In this document: positions 31,201 to 38,404 of the stretch, piece after piece
Layout: the number at the start of each line of letters is the position of its first letter
Position numbering within the stretch: position 1 is the stretch's first letter
Origin: a virus
IMG/VR virus record: IMGVR_UViG_3300035689_000034
Location: 1 to 40,373 of that record
Strand: one strand, 5' to 3'
DNA length: 40,373 nt
Made by a program: the position numbers and the translations under genes
Notes under the pieces: model-generated
Database searches by the model: none
What the model was told of the DNA's origin: nothing
Seen by the model: only the letters and a program-made list of their open reading frames with translations

Positions 31201-33996
31201 AAGAGGGATGTCAGTTTTGAAGGTATTTAGTCGCCGTAGTTGATTATCAAGAACAGCCCTTTTTCTATCAGTTTCAATAGCTTCTTTTTTGGCTTTAGCT
31301 TGACCTTCAAGAATTTTTTTCTGTTCTTGGAGACTTTCGACTAAATCTCTAGCTCCTGCACCGCCATTTTCTTGCGCGTCTTTAATTGCAGCAGCGACAG
31401 TTGAGATTTCTTTCTCGATTTGGTCTATTTGATTTTCAGATTTCTTTTTTACTACTTCTAAGTCTTCTTCACTTAGAACAATACCTAACTGAATCTTTCT
31501 TCCAACACCCTTTTCTTCGTTACTTAAGGGATTGAAGTCTTTATTTTTAATAGCTTGTTGATTTTTAGAGATTTGAGCAGACAATAATGACCTTGCCTTG
31601 CCAAACTCCTCTTGGTTGATACCACTTATAAAAGATTTACCAGAAACAGTGTTGTAAAACTGTTTCAAGTTGTCTAATCCATCTAGAAGGTTTTGAGTAC
31701 TTTGGTCAAGTTTCTTTACCTGAGCTTCTGCATCACTAAGTCCTCTTACAAACTCATCTAGTCCACCGACATTTTTTAAATCTTTGAGGTCTTCTGTTAG
31801 TGTTTTGATTTCAGGTATGTTTGCTTTGTTTGTTAGTCCTGTGAATACATTACCAAGAAATTGCAAAGCGGTAGACCCTGCAAAAACCGCAAGTCCAACC
31901 AACCCCATACCTTTAGCAAAAGAAAACAATTCACCAACTGCTCCGCCAATTACACTACGAGCAGGGGCAGCAGCTTCCCAAAGTTTACCGAGACTCCCAG
32001 ATAATTTTCCTACAGAATCTTTTGCTCCTGTAAAAGTATTTTTGATAGTACGTCCTGCACCAGCCAATCCACTTTTTTCTCCGAAAGAATTTAGACGTTT
32101 TAGTTCGCTCTCGCTTGCAGGAGGAATAAATACGCTATTCTTAATTACTTCAGGTTGTATTTTGTTACTTTTTCTTGCTCCAATTCCAGTGTTTTCTTTT
32201 ACTTCTTGCCCAACTTTTTCAATTTCTTCGTTAACTTGCTTTACAATATCTTTTACTTTAGATACAACTGTCTTAGCAATTTTTACAATAGAGGCTTCAA
32301 TCTTTTGGGCTAGTGTTTCATATTTAACATCTCCATCGTCAAGCTTTAATGCTTTCTTAACTACTTCCCCCAAACGACCAAGATTCTTAAACAGAAAAGA
32401 GAAAAATGCAAGTGGAGCGACCACACTAAATACGCTACCAATAAATCCTGTAATAGCTTGAAATTTGTTATTTAGACCATCAAGAGAGCCAGCAAAACTT
32501 CCAAAAGTACTGCTACTTCGTGTTCCTAATACCCCCAGCAATGTATTTGTGTCTTGAAGATTTTGCTTTACTCCTTCCCCAATTCCAGAGCCAACTTCTT
32601 CTACGGCAGCTTGAGATTTATTAAAAGAAGACCTAAACGCACCTTCTAATGTTTGACCACGCTCCTTAGAAGATTCACTGAACTTATCAATACCTTCGGC
32701 ACTACCTGCATTTTCGATTTCCTCCCGAAAGTTCTTGCGATTTTCTCCTCCAGCTTGTAATAGTGCGTTTGCCGCCTTAGCCGCCTCGCTCGAACTGAAG
32801 ATGTTGTTAAGCGCATCTCGACTACCTCCAGTAGCTTTACCAATACGCTCAATAATTTTAATCAGACCTTCGGCTTTCAGCGCCCCAAATCCAAATTGAA
32901 TTGGCTTTCCAGCTTCGTCTTTTAAAGTGGCTAGCGCGTTTTGAGCTTTAGGTACATTACTAACAATTTCGTTGACAAGAGACTTGATTGCAGTCGAACC
33001 CTCACTAGCAGACAGACCTTGTGTAGTAACAAGAGCTAAAGATGTTGCCATTTCTTCAAAGGCAACTCCAGCACCTACACCAGTGGATGCTAATTCAGCC
33101 GCCTCAGCATTTAATTGGTCAAGGGTGAGAATACCTACCTTAGTAGTCGCAAATAGTTGTGCAGCTCGTTTATCGGCATCTCTGAAGGTATCTCCTAAAT
33201 TCTTGTTAGCAGCAAGAATCTTGACAATACCTTGGTTAGTCCCTTCGATATTAGCAAAACCAACTTCGGACAAGTTAATAGATGCAGTACCTACACTCTT
33301 TTGAGCTTGTCTAGAGCTAAAGCCAGCAGATGCAATATCGTATTGAGCATTGAGAGTTTGTGTAGAGTTTGTTGCAAAGTTTGTTTCACGCTGTAATTCG
33401 CGTAACGCCTTGATACGAGCGCCAACTGCACTAAGAGCTGACTCTTCAGAAGAAGTTGTAATTGTGGCTAGACGAAATGCCGCACTCTCTACTTTGCTAT
33501 ATGCAGCAACTGCGCCAATAGACCATTTTTGATATGCTTGGTTATCAAAAATGATTTGACTAGCAGTACTAATCCTATTAAACGTACTGTCAGTAGTTTC
33601 TTCGAGAATTTTTATATTAGAAGCAAATTCTTTTGTGCCAAGAATTGCCTCACTGAAATCGATGCTTTTACTGATGCCAGCTAGATTCTTTAAGGATTGG
33701 CTAGCCGCATCTACGATGGTCTTAGCCCCTTGAAGCTTGTTGATTGCGCTAGAGATGTTCGCAATACCAAATGTGGCATTTACAGCAATAGAGCCAAGCG
33801 CACCGATAGACGCTCCTAACTTAGCCGCTTGACTAATATTGGACGACCACGTTCCAGACAATTTGGCGAGACTTTTATCAAGCTCTCCTATGTTGCCAAG
33901 CGTACCTTTAATATCATCACCAATGTTTAAAGTGCCTTTATTAAAAGCATCTTTAAGTCCTGACGATTGTGCTGTATCTATTACTGGTGCTGCCAT
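28210..33996 (-). CDS. Tail tape measure protein
   Basis: This 1928-residue protein sets tail length and is ejected with the DNA. Residues about 280-420 match the TP901-type tape measure core (QLFATTKVGILTLDQLNAEA; GVAFEEMATSLALVTTQGLS; EGSTAIKSLVNEIV). Hydrophobic, Gly-rich stretches follow near 520-545 and 710-740. Very long helical coiled-coil regions with repeated Glu/Lys/Gln/Ala blocks run from 760 to 1850. At about 1.5 angstrom per residue a tail near 290 nm is expected, which supports a siphovirus. It lies directly downstream of the frameshifted chaperone genes, the standard order. Confidence 0.92.
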   Translation of the reverse strand: MAAPVIDTAQSSGLKDAFNKGTLNIGDDIKGTLGNIGELDKSLAKLSGTWSSNISQAAKLGASIGALGSIAVNATFGIANISSAINKLQGAKTIVDAASQSLKNLAGISKSIDFSEAILGTKEFASNIKILEETTDSTFNRISTASQIIFDNQAYQKWSIGAVAAYSKVESAAFRLATITTSSEESALSAVGARIKALRELQRETNFATNSTQTLNAQYDIASAGFSSRQAQKSVGTASINLSEVGFANIEGTNQGIVKILAANKNLGDTFRDADKRAAQLFATTKVGILTLDQLNAEAAELASTGVGAGVAFEEMATSLALVTTQGLSASEGSTAIKSLVNEIVSNVPKAQNALATLKDEAGKPIQFGFGALKAEGLIKIIERIGKATGGSRDALNNIFSSSEAAKAANALLQAGGENRKNFREEIENAGSAEGIDKFSESSKERGQTLEGAFRSSFNKSQAAVEEVGSGIGEGVKQNLQDTNTLLGVLGTRSSSTFGSFAGSLDGLNNKFQAITGFIGSVFSVVAPLAFFSFLFKNLGRLGEVVKKALKLDDGDVKYETLAQKIEASIVKIAKTVVSKVKDIVKQVNEEIEKVGQEVKENTGIGARKSNKIQPEVIKNSVFIPPASESELKRLNSFGEKSGLAGAGRTIKNTFTGAKDSVGKLSGSLGKLWEAAAPARSVIGGAVGELFSFAKGMGLVGLAVFAGSTALQFLGNVFTGLTNKANIPEIKTLTEDLKDLKNVGGLDEFVRGLSDAEAQVKKLDQSTQNLLDGLDNLKQFYNTVSGKSFISGINQEEFGKARSLLSAQISKNQQAIKNKDFNPLSNEEKGVGRKIQLGIVLSEEDLEVVKKKSENQIDQIEKEISTVAAAIKDAQENGGAGARDLVESLQEQKKILEGQAKAKKEAIETDRKRAVLDNQLRRLNTFKTDIPLSVTLTSAARSSANAQFADLKKTLDTVFTVDTIDVSKVDVNILSQLNSQIKDSLQSIEVQADLDPQGALDALQRITKEARATQVIASNPLLQKATDNAFKVVAEKAIGYNTAIANSYTKLFSTLSGLGAVGGEAIGQATARNLQSIQKNIATLKSGLDKPNIDAVEYANTLSKIADLSAEAFNIKNSGQITEELGKRKQILTFNQQLLDVQKNIVSLFSQESKFGSFSVSLAQAKLAAAEKELSVKQESLAISAREEEITKRNILEAAQSEVGNRTQLLQSVLANGKISGKDAQSKFGIDSAIDLASSKDVANKRAEADKTIQLNQEKLKENKSKAQGGFFKIDPASLEQLKQALFKEEFDRFTKESTSIIPIDTLPELTKNAANDSVATKLSKLIGKDANGNQFIDTDVARNSGSEAVRKAYLDAADQIRAEQETLQTNIANAQKGKDSITGGADQLKERVANIDIESAKKVVKQAEDDLKFTVIANRLKQEIGALAETIARNEAAIDASFANQQRLIDISKGVGDAFSSLGSTASSLFSASSIGSVFSNIGSKLSDRTGQVLLDANKEISKITARLNTVVATRDRVASANADAKKQGRTDPDLQKAEKDLNKQVKTAQLEAARDLQYTKQKTILEGLSASMEVFNGTIKEGADRLDKVANLANNRLDLQGRREASTVQTNQATRGFTGSVLGLFGQNNPAAAAWAGRNEILGTIEKTKADKNEAGRAGEKELNTLQVQEQQLRTEETMLVNALTQTQLLGKLVEKIDPASGIQVGDISSVNQVIGNIPKNIADAQAQTRGALNLNQETQQFVRQDTFDKIRNIDLAGQSQILDIAQRNPIAGIASIREVGTALNTGFGLSAQRPIQNIAERTPFGKDFDTTQKQLQGIGANTRDSIQQQALRLQEQINKDSKKITNDFAAASPNKPQNPNSVSGQQNLSVVVNNTISLDGVKTTFGGDNLNKVGAAVGKSGDIIQKSLNDFGKAFLDLSKVAFGV

Positions 33997-34036
33997 CTTT
34001 TTAGTTGCCTTATTCTCCTTTCATTGTACCATCGGC

Positions 34037-34471
34037 TCAATCGAAGAAGTCAAAGCTGTATTTTTTGATTCCTCTCAATGTTTTTTTCTGCTCCAGCCCT
34101 CTCCACACTAATTGTTTGTCTGCAACTTCGTCTAATAGCTCGTTGAACTTCTCATTTTTTAGTTCTTGCAGTTTGATATCAGGAGAACGTGCAGATTCGC
34201 GCTTGATAGCTAGAAGTGTACGAATCTCCCAATAGTCGAGTGTTTGCCACAACTCCAGAGCATTCTCTGGGTATGCAGAAAGAAGGCAGTCGAGAATAAT
34301 ATCGCTGCCCTCAAATTCTACAGGGTCTTGGAATTGGGGGTAATGCGGCTCGGTTAGCTTTCGCTTGGTTGCTTCTCTAGTTTTTCGAGTTCCTCTCTCT
34401 GACTCAGTAGCTCCTGTGTCTTGTCTAGTCTCCGTTTGTGAAGATGCAGCTCTCTCTGAGTCTCGTAGGGC
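34037..34471 (-). CDS. Tail assembly chaperone, -1 frameshift extension (GT-like)
   Basis: From 34471 the -1 frame is open for 144 codons up to the TGA at 34039-34037, with no ATG near its beginning. Read after slippage from the upstream gene it gives a 277-residue fusion: 133 residues in frame 0 and 144 in the new frame. The extension is basic and Ser/Thr-rich at first, then contains TEPHYPQFQDPVEFEGSDII and WQTLDYWEIRTLLAIKRESA. In lambda-type phages the equivalent gpGT recruits the tape measure for tail tube assembly; the position immediately before the tape measure fits. Confidence 0.72.
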   Translation of the reverse strand, partial: ALRDSERAASSQTETRQDTGATESERGTRKTREATKRKLTEPHYPQFQDPVEFEGSDIILDCLLSAYPENALELWQTLDYWEIRTLLAIKRESARSPDIKLQELKNEKFNELLDEVADKQLVWRGLEQKKTLRGIKKYSFDFFD

Positions 34472-34869
34472 AAAAAATGGAGATTACTTACTAGTGATGG
34501 GGTCACGCCTTCGATATTGCGGGTTTTTTCGTCAAGGGAGCCGTTAAAGACGAGTCGAGTCAGTTGCTCCCAGTTTTCACAGATGTCATCGTAGTTGAGA
34601 TATTTTTGCTCTCCAGATTCTGTTTTCTGCCCTTCGATAGGAAGAAGCCCAATGTATTGCCTAATAACTTCGACAACTGACTCATCAACAAGAAGTTCGG
34701 CTAATGCGCCATCTGCTTTGATGTATAATCCAAGCAACTCATCTTGTAAGGTAATGAGCTGCTTGAGGTCGCTTTGAGGTACGCGCTTAATACGGACTTT
34801 TTTTCCGTCGTCAAGCAACACCTCTAGGGTCTGGTAAGATGGTTTGTTTAATTTGTCTGAGGCTGCCAT
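34354..34869 (-). CDS. Tail assembly chaperone (G-like)
   Basis: A 171-residue protein starts MAASDKLNKPSYQTLEVLLD. It is acidic and helical, with VRIKRVPQSDLKQLITLQDE and a C-terminal Glu/Lys/Gln helix. It lies between the tail tube region and the tape measure, where most long-tailed phages encode two overlapping chaperone products by programmed frameshift. A T TTT TTG heptamer occurs at codons 132-133 in the correct register. Its start lies 59 bases inside the end of the preceding gene. Confidence 0.72.
   Translation of the reverse strand: MAASDKLNKPSYQTLEVLLDDGKKVRIKRVPQSDLKQLITLQDELLGLYIKADGALAELLVDESVVEVIRQYIGLLPIEGQKTESGEQKYLNYDDICENWEQLTRLVFNGSLDEKTRNIEGVTPSLVSNLHFLPYETQRELHLHKRRLDKTQELLSQREELEKLEKQPSES
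34471..34477 (-). other. Programmed -1 ribosomal frameshift site (T TTT TTG)
   Basis: In the chaperone gene the codons CAT TTT TTG CCC give the heptamer T-TTT-TTG, a perfect X-XXY-YYZ slippery sequence. After a -1 slip, reading continues GCC CTA CGA and stays open to 34037. A weaker second possibility is GAA AAA C near 34387, where a single lysine tRNA could slip. Confidence 0.68.
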
Positions 34870-35245
34870 AGAATTGTCCTAGTTCTGTTTTTTCGTTGAG
34901 TAGTGTATTATTCTGTAAAATCAAGTCGGGTTGAAAGCTGTATATTCCTTTATAACCGTAAGATTCATTTCGAGGTTCTTCCTTCTGATGCACAGACCGT
35001 AAGAAGAAGGTTTCTATCTTCCCATCAAATGAGATGACATAGAAAAATAAATCAAATATGTAGTCCAATACGAGTGGACTACCGTAGAAACTAGCATAGC
35101 ATATCTCTATGGTGCTATTCTTTTTGAAGTCACTCTCGATAGTGATGCTGTAAGGAGATGGAAACGTAAAAAAATTGCCATCAATGCTTTTAACAAAAAG
35201 GCTACTGATGGCAAAATATTTAGTTCCGAGGCATTCGATAGCCAT
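34811..35245 (-). CDS. Unknown tail-module protein, 144 residues
   Basis: The frame starts MAIECLGTKYFAISSLFVKS and is rich in Phe and Tyr in its first 90 residues, with beta character. It lies between the tail tube candidate (9-base gap) and the chaperone gene, which it overlaps by 59 bases. Small genes in this position can be tail completion or decoration proteins. I do not recognise the family. Confidence 0.5.
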   Translation of the reverse strand: MAIECLGTKYFAISSLFVKSIDGNFFTFPSPYSITIESDFKKNSTIEICYASFYGSPLVLDYIFDLFFYVISFDGKIETFFLRSVHQKEEPRNESYGYKGIYSFQPDLILQNNTLLNEKTELGQFYGSLRQIKQTILPDPRGVA

Positions 35246-35254
35246 GTTGTGTTA

Positions 35255-36103
35255 TTAGCCAGTAGGTGCAGCTACACCAGCTTTGGTGCGATAAGAGTCG
35301 AGGTCAGTCTGATATTGTCCGATGTTACTGTAGGTCAGGGTATCGTAGGCAAGACCGTTAAATCCTTCGGTACTTCCTTTAACTTCAGAGCCGTCCAAGG
35401 TAGCACAAGCAATAGATACAGTCGCCTTAGCATTGACAGCATTATCCAAAGGAAGTACGCGAATTACAGTATAAACTCCATCAACTGCGCCGCCTTTGAT
35501 AGTAACGTTACCAGCTACGCCTGTAGTCGCCACTGTGCTATCAAAATCAATCTCGTTGGCATTTGCGGTTGCGGTGGACTTGCGAACGGCTGTAACGCGA
35601 ATCTTAGGGGTTACGCTGACACTAGCAACTTTACTTTCGGTTAAGGCTTTGTCAATGTAGATTTTACGAGCTACATAATCAATCTTAGTGACAATAGTGT
35701 TTGCAGGAATACCAGTCCCCGCAGACGCTACAGTAATAGCATCGCCTGACTTAACACCAAGGTTGGTGCTGTTGTAGTTTTCGTCGTAGGTGATTTCTTT
35801 TAGCCCAGAAGCCAAATAGACGTTGTTGACTGCTACATTGCTTTTGGCAGTTAGAGAGCCAGTTGCAACTGCGGTAATAAAGTCTCCAACACGCACATTA
35901 TCAAATGCGCCAGCAACCACAGCTCTTAGCTTAGATTCGGTTGCAATAGGAATAACAGACGCAGTGATATCAGCCTGAGCTAAAGCGATAGTAATAGGAA
36001 TGTACTCGGCATCTCCAATATTTTTGACTGGATTAGTGCCAAGGTCTAGAGTTGTGAGAACTTTAGGATTAGCTACACCTAAAGCGACTTGGATATTTGA
36101 CAT
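35255..36103 (-). CDS. Major tail (tube) protein candidate
   Basis: A 282-residue, Ala/Val/Thr-rich beta protein starts MSNIQVALGVANPKVLTTLD. It has few Cys or Trp, and its composition is that of an abundant structural protein. It lies upstream of the chaperones and tape measure, the usual place for the tail tube subunit. It has its own promoter-like element 24-43 bases upstream. The C-terminal third (ITVASAGTGIPANTIVTKIDYVARKI) could be an Ig-like decoration. The assignment rests on order and composition. Confidence 0.6.
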   Translation of the reverse strand: MSNIQVALGVANPKVLTTLDLGTNPVKNIGDAEYIPITIALAQADITASVIPIATESKLRAVVAGAFDNVRVGDFITAVATGSLTAKSNVAVNNVYLASGLKEITYDENYNSTNLGVKSGDAITVASAGTGIPANTIVTKIDYVARKIYIDKALTESKVASVSVTPKIRVTAVRKSTATANANEIDFDSTVATTGVAGNVTIKGGAVDGVYTVIRVLPLDNAVNAKATVSIACATLDGSEVKGSTEGFNGLAYDTLTYSNIGQYQTDLDSYRTKAGVAAPTG

Positions 36104-36126
36104 TTAGTTTTTCTTCTTATGCATAA

Positions 36127-36146
36127 GATTTTATTCAATTATATCA
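36127..36146 (-). promoter_or_regulatory. Promoter-like element of the tail tube gene
   Basis: TGATATAATTGAATAAAATC (minus strand) shares 18 of 20 bases with the element at 27240-27221. It contains TG-A-TATAAT as extended -10 and lies in the short gap between the stop at 36153 and the start at 36103. CTTTGC is the best -35 candidate, 16 bases upstream. Confidence 0.5.
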
Positions 36147-36152
36147 GAGATG

Positions 36153-36635
36153 CTAATAAGCAAAGACTGCACAGTTTATTTTGGCGTAATCGTAAATAAG
36201 GTCAGTAGTTGTGGCAGACTCATATTTAATTGTGATGCCCTGTTCTTTGTCAATAGTAAAAGGAATTACCTCATCAACTTCACTGTTTTGAAGTATACGC
36301 TTTATTTCTTTAGCTACGTGGAAAGTAAGCCCTGATGCTGTATCTTTGGCACTATAGGCTAAAACATAGGCAATTGTGAGGCTAACTACATCTCCTGCCC
36401 CGATTGGGAATAGTGAGGACTCCTCATTGCGAAATATCTTCAGTAGTGGGTAGATATTCGTTCCTAGAGGCAACTTGTTGGTGTTGTCTACGGTATAACT
36501 CGAAATAGCTTTCTTACCCCCTAGAGCTGTATTAAACGTGATGTTAACTTCATTACGAATATATGCAGCTATAGTTTGGAGGTCTATGTCAAGAAACTTA
36601 TAATTTGCAGGGTAGCTGGGGCGTTCAATAAACAT
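36153..36635 (-). CDS. Tail terminator / head-tail completion protein candidate
   Basis: A 160-residue protein starts MFIERPSYPANYKFLDIDLQ. Helix-strand organisation (LQTIAAYIRNEVNITF; VVSLTIAYVLAYSAKD; FHVAKEIKRILQNSE) resembles tail terminator or head-tail joining proteins, which are about this size and lie just before the tail tube gene. The gap to the upstream gene is 3 bases. Positional inference only. Confidence 0.5.
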   Translation of the reverse strand: MFIERPSYPANYKFLDIDLQTIAAYIRNEVNITFNTALGGKKAISSYTVDNTNKLPLGTNIYPLLKIFRNEESSLFPIGAGDVVSLTIAYVLAYSAKDTASGLTFHVAKEIKRILQNSEVDEVIPFTIDKEQGITIKYESATTTDLIYDYAKINCAVFAY

Positions 36636-36638
36636 TTA

Positions 36639-37343
36639 TTACCAAAAGCTCACAGTATCAGGATTGCGATAGTTGTTAGAGTATGGGGTAACATAACGAT
36701 TACGTCTTGTTTGCACACCATTTTCGATAAAATTACCATCATTAGTGCCTACAATTTCATTAAAGTCGTCAGCACAATAGAAACTAGGTTCGACATTTAG
36801 GTTCTTTTTAAAAATATCAGTGTCACTCGTACCATCCCCATTAAAATCGTAGCCAATATACTCTTTAAGTACTTCACCTGCTAAGACAATGTTTCTATTT
36901 TGTTGTTGAGAAGCATTTGGGTCGTTTTGAATTGCTTGAAGACCAGCGTTTGCACCTGCAACAAAGATTCCAGTACCAGCGAATAGGGATTGTAAACGGT
37001 CTAAGCCTCGTTGTAAAGTTATTTGACTGAATCCATCATTATTAGCTTCGCCATCGGTTTGACGAGGAAATTTGAAGTCAATGATTTTGGCAATAGAAAT
37101 GTCTTCTGCAATCATCTTTAGATAATTAATTGTAGAAGGTTCAGTAAGCTTTAAAGGAAACTCATAAATCATTTGAAGATAGGTATCCATATCCCCTAAT
37201 TCCACTTCATCTACAAGCATTTCAACAGTAGCTTCGTCAATCTCTTGAGTAGCAATACCAGTGATGCCTGATGTCTCTTGTTCAACTACTTCTAATCGAC
37301 CTTTAAGCTTACGTGTTAGGGATTGAATGTTTGCGTATTTCAT
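36639..37343 (-). CDS. Head-tail connector candidate with EF-hand-like calcium loop
   Basis: A 234-residue protein starts MKYANIQSLTRKLKGRLEVV. The acidic N-terminal half (EIDEATVEMLVDEVELGDMD; INYLKMIAEDISIAKIIDF) has the helical look of gp6-type connector adaptors. Residues 166-174 (DFNGDGTSD) form a consensus calcium-binding loop of the EF-hand/dockerin or VCBS kind. It lies 3 bases after the previous gene. The calcium loop is clearly visible; the connector role is inferred. Confidence 0.55.
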   Translation of the reverse strand: MKYANIQSLTRKLKGRLEVVEQETSGITGIATQEIDEATVEMLVDEVELGDMDTYLQMIYEFPLKLTEPSTINYLKMIAEDISIAKIIDFKFPRQTDGEANNDGFSQITLQRGLDRLQSLFAGTGIFVAGANAGLQAIQNDPNASQQQNRNIVLAGEVLKEYIGYDFNGDGTSDTDIFKKNLNVEPSFYCADDFNEIVGTNDGNFIENGVQTRRNRYVTPYSNNYRNPDTVSFW

Positions 37344-37346
37344 AAT

Positions 37347-37874
37347 TTACCCGTAAAGTAATTTTCCAACATAAGGTAGATAGCCTTGACGAATAGCAGA
37401 CTTACCTTCGCGGAATGTATCTAGTTTGGCACGATAGTTGGCTCGGTTGTTCGCACTTTCACGGATTTTGTTTTTGGCTTCTACTTCCTGTTGCCTGTGA
37501 ATTGCTTCGTTAATTTGTTGGTCAGTCATTTCGGCTAGTTCATCGTCGGGAATGTCGTCGATGCTGTAGTATCGTTGGCGACCAGTTAAATTTAGGAACT
37601 CGGCTACTCGCTGGCGCTCGTTGGCAGAAAAAAGAAGTGAGGGCTTGTCTGAGCTGAAGTTAGCTAGGTTAGTGTTCATAAATGCGAATGTCATGTTCTT
37701 GCCCATACCTGCTGAGATTACACCTTTGCGGCGCTTTACTACTGGTGCTGTGAAACCGCCACTTTTTTTGTTGGTTGCGCCCATACGAGCTTGGGGCAAA
37801 CGTTCACCGAACATCGGTTTCATTGCCCCTTGTTTCATCTTGGGTAGGTTTGGCGCTTTAAGCTGATTTTCCAT
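37347..37874 (-). CDS. Unknown basic head-region protein
   Basis: A 175-residue, strongly basic protein starts MENQLKAPNLPKMKQGAMKP. The N-terminal 60 residues are unstructured and Lys/Arg/Met/Gly-rich, followed by helices (EMTDQQINEAIHRQQEVEAK; NRANYRAKLDTFREGKSAIR). Its start overlaps the upstream gene by 17 bases. It may bind DNA or capsid interior; no family recognised. Confidence 0.5.
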   Translation of the reverse strand: MENQLKAPNLPKMKQGAMKPMFGERLPQARMGATNKKSGGFTAPVVKRRKGVISAGMGKNMTFAFMNTNLANFSSDKPSLLFSANERQRVAEFLNLTGRQRYYSIDDIPDDELAEMTDQQINEAIHRQQEVEAKNKIRESANNRANYRAKLDTFREGKSAIRQGYLPYVGKLLYG

Positions 37875-38382
37875 TTGTGGTTTCTGCGGTGTAGCCGAAT
37901 GTCTTGAGTCCTTCGTATACTAGACCATGAGTGGGGTCGGGCAGTTCAAAGTCGATAACGGCGATGTCTTCCCATTTCTTGCTCTTGAGTGGAGCGATGC
38001 GGTCTAGTTGTGAATATGATTCAATTTTAGCATCTTTACGAGCTTCGGTAATTTTTTGGGTCGCTACTTTGCCAACGAACTTGAGAGCTTCAATTTCGGA
38101 TGCAGGGGCGCTATTGATTTTCAGCTTTTTAACTGTGTGGATTGTGGTTGTATTGTCGAAGGTTAGGTCGTTGCTAGGAATGAAGGAGATGTCAGGGTTG
38201 TGGTTGGCGGGAGTAACGGTTTGGAACTCACTAGCGTTAACCAGAACTGCGGTAGATTTAGCTCTGGCTTCTACAATGTCAATTTCTGTTTCACTGTAGA
38301 TACCCTCTGGGACTACAAATCCTTCATAATTTATATATGCGGGAAAAATACGATATTGCTTTGGGGGTGTTTTGGGAATCAT
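37858..38382 (-). CDS. Head-region protein with helix-hairpin-helix (ComEA-like) domain
   Basis: A 174-residue protein starts MIPKTPPKQYRIFPAYINYE. Residues about 87-141 (LKINSAPASEIEALKFVGKV, then ITEARKDAKIESYSQLDRIAPL and KKWEDI) follow the ComEA-type double helix-hairpin-helix pattern: 'INxAxxxEIxxLxxVGxxxAxxIxxxR...FxSxxDLxxIxxxxxKxxxxI'. Such domains bind DNA backbones non-specifically. The N-terminal part (VVPEGIYSETEIDI) is beta-like. It is the first gene after the homing endonuclease on the minus strand. A DNA-contacting capsid or connector protein is a fair inference. Confidence 0.6.
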   Translation of the reverse strand: MIPKTPPKQYRIFPAYINYEGFVVPEGIYSETEIDIVEARAKSTAVLVNASEFQTVTPANHNPDISFIPSNDLTFDNTTTIHTVKKLKINSAPASEIEALKFVGKVATQKITEARKDAKIESYSQLDRIAPLKSKKWEDIAVIDFELPDPTHGLVYEGLKTFGYTAETTNGKSA

Positions 38383-38404
38383 AGTTGTATAAGTGTAGAT
38401 GTAT

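Noticed and set aside
31784-32461. Long plus-strand open frame (225 codons) inside the tape measure gene
   Set aside because: It is antisense to conserved tape measure coding sequence, has biased Ser/Pro/Leu composition typical of shadow frames, and has no ribosome site.
34380-34395. GAA AAA C as the main frameshift site
   Set aside because: It permits only single-tRNA slippage. The T TTT TTG heptamer further upstream matches the canonical tandem-slip pattern in the right frame.
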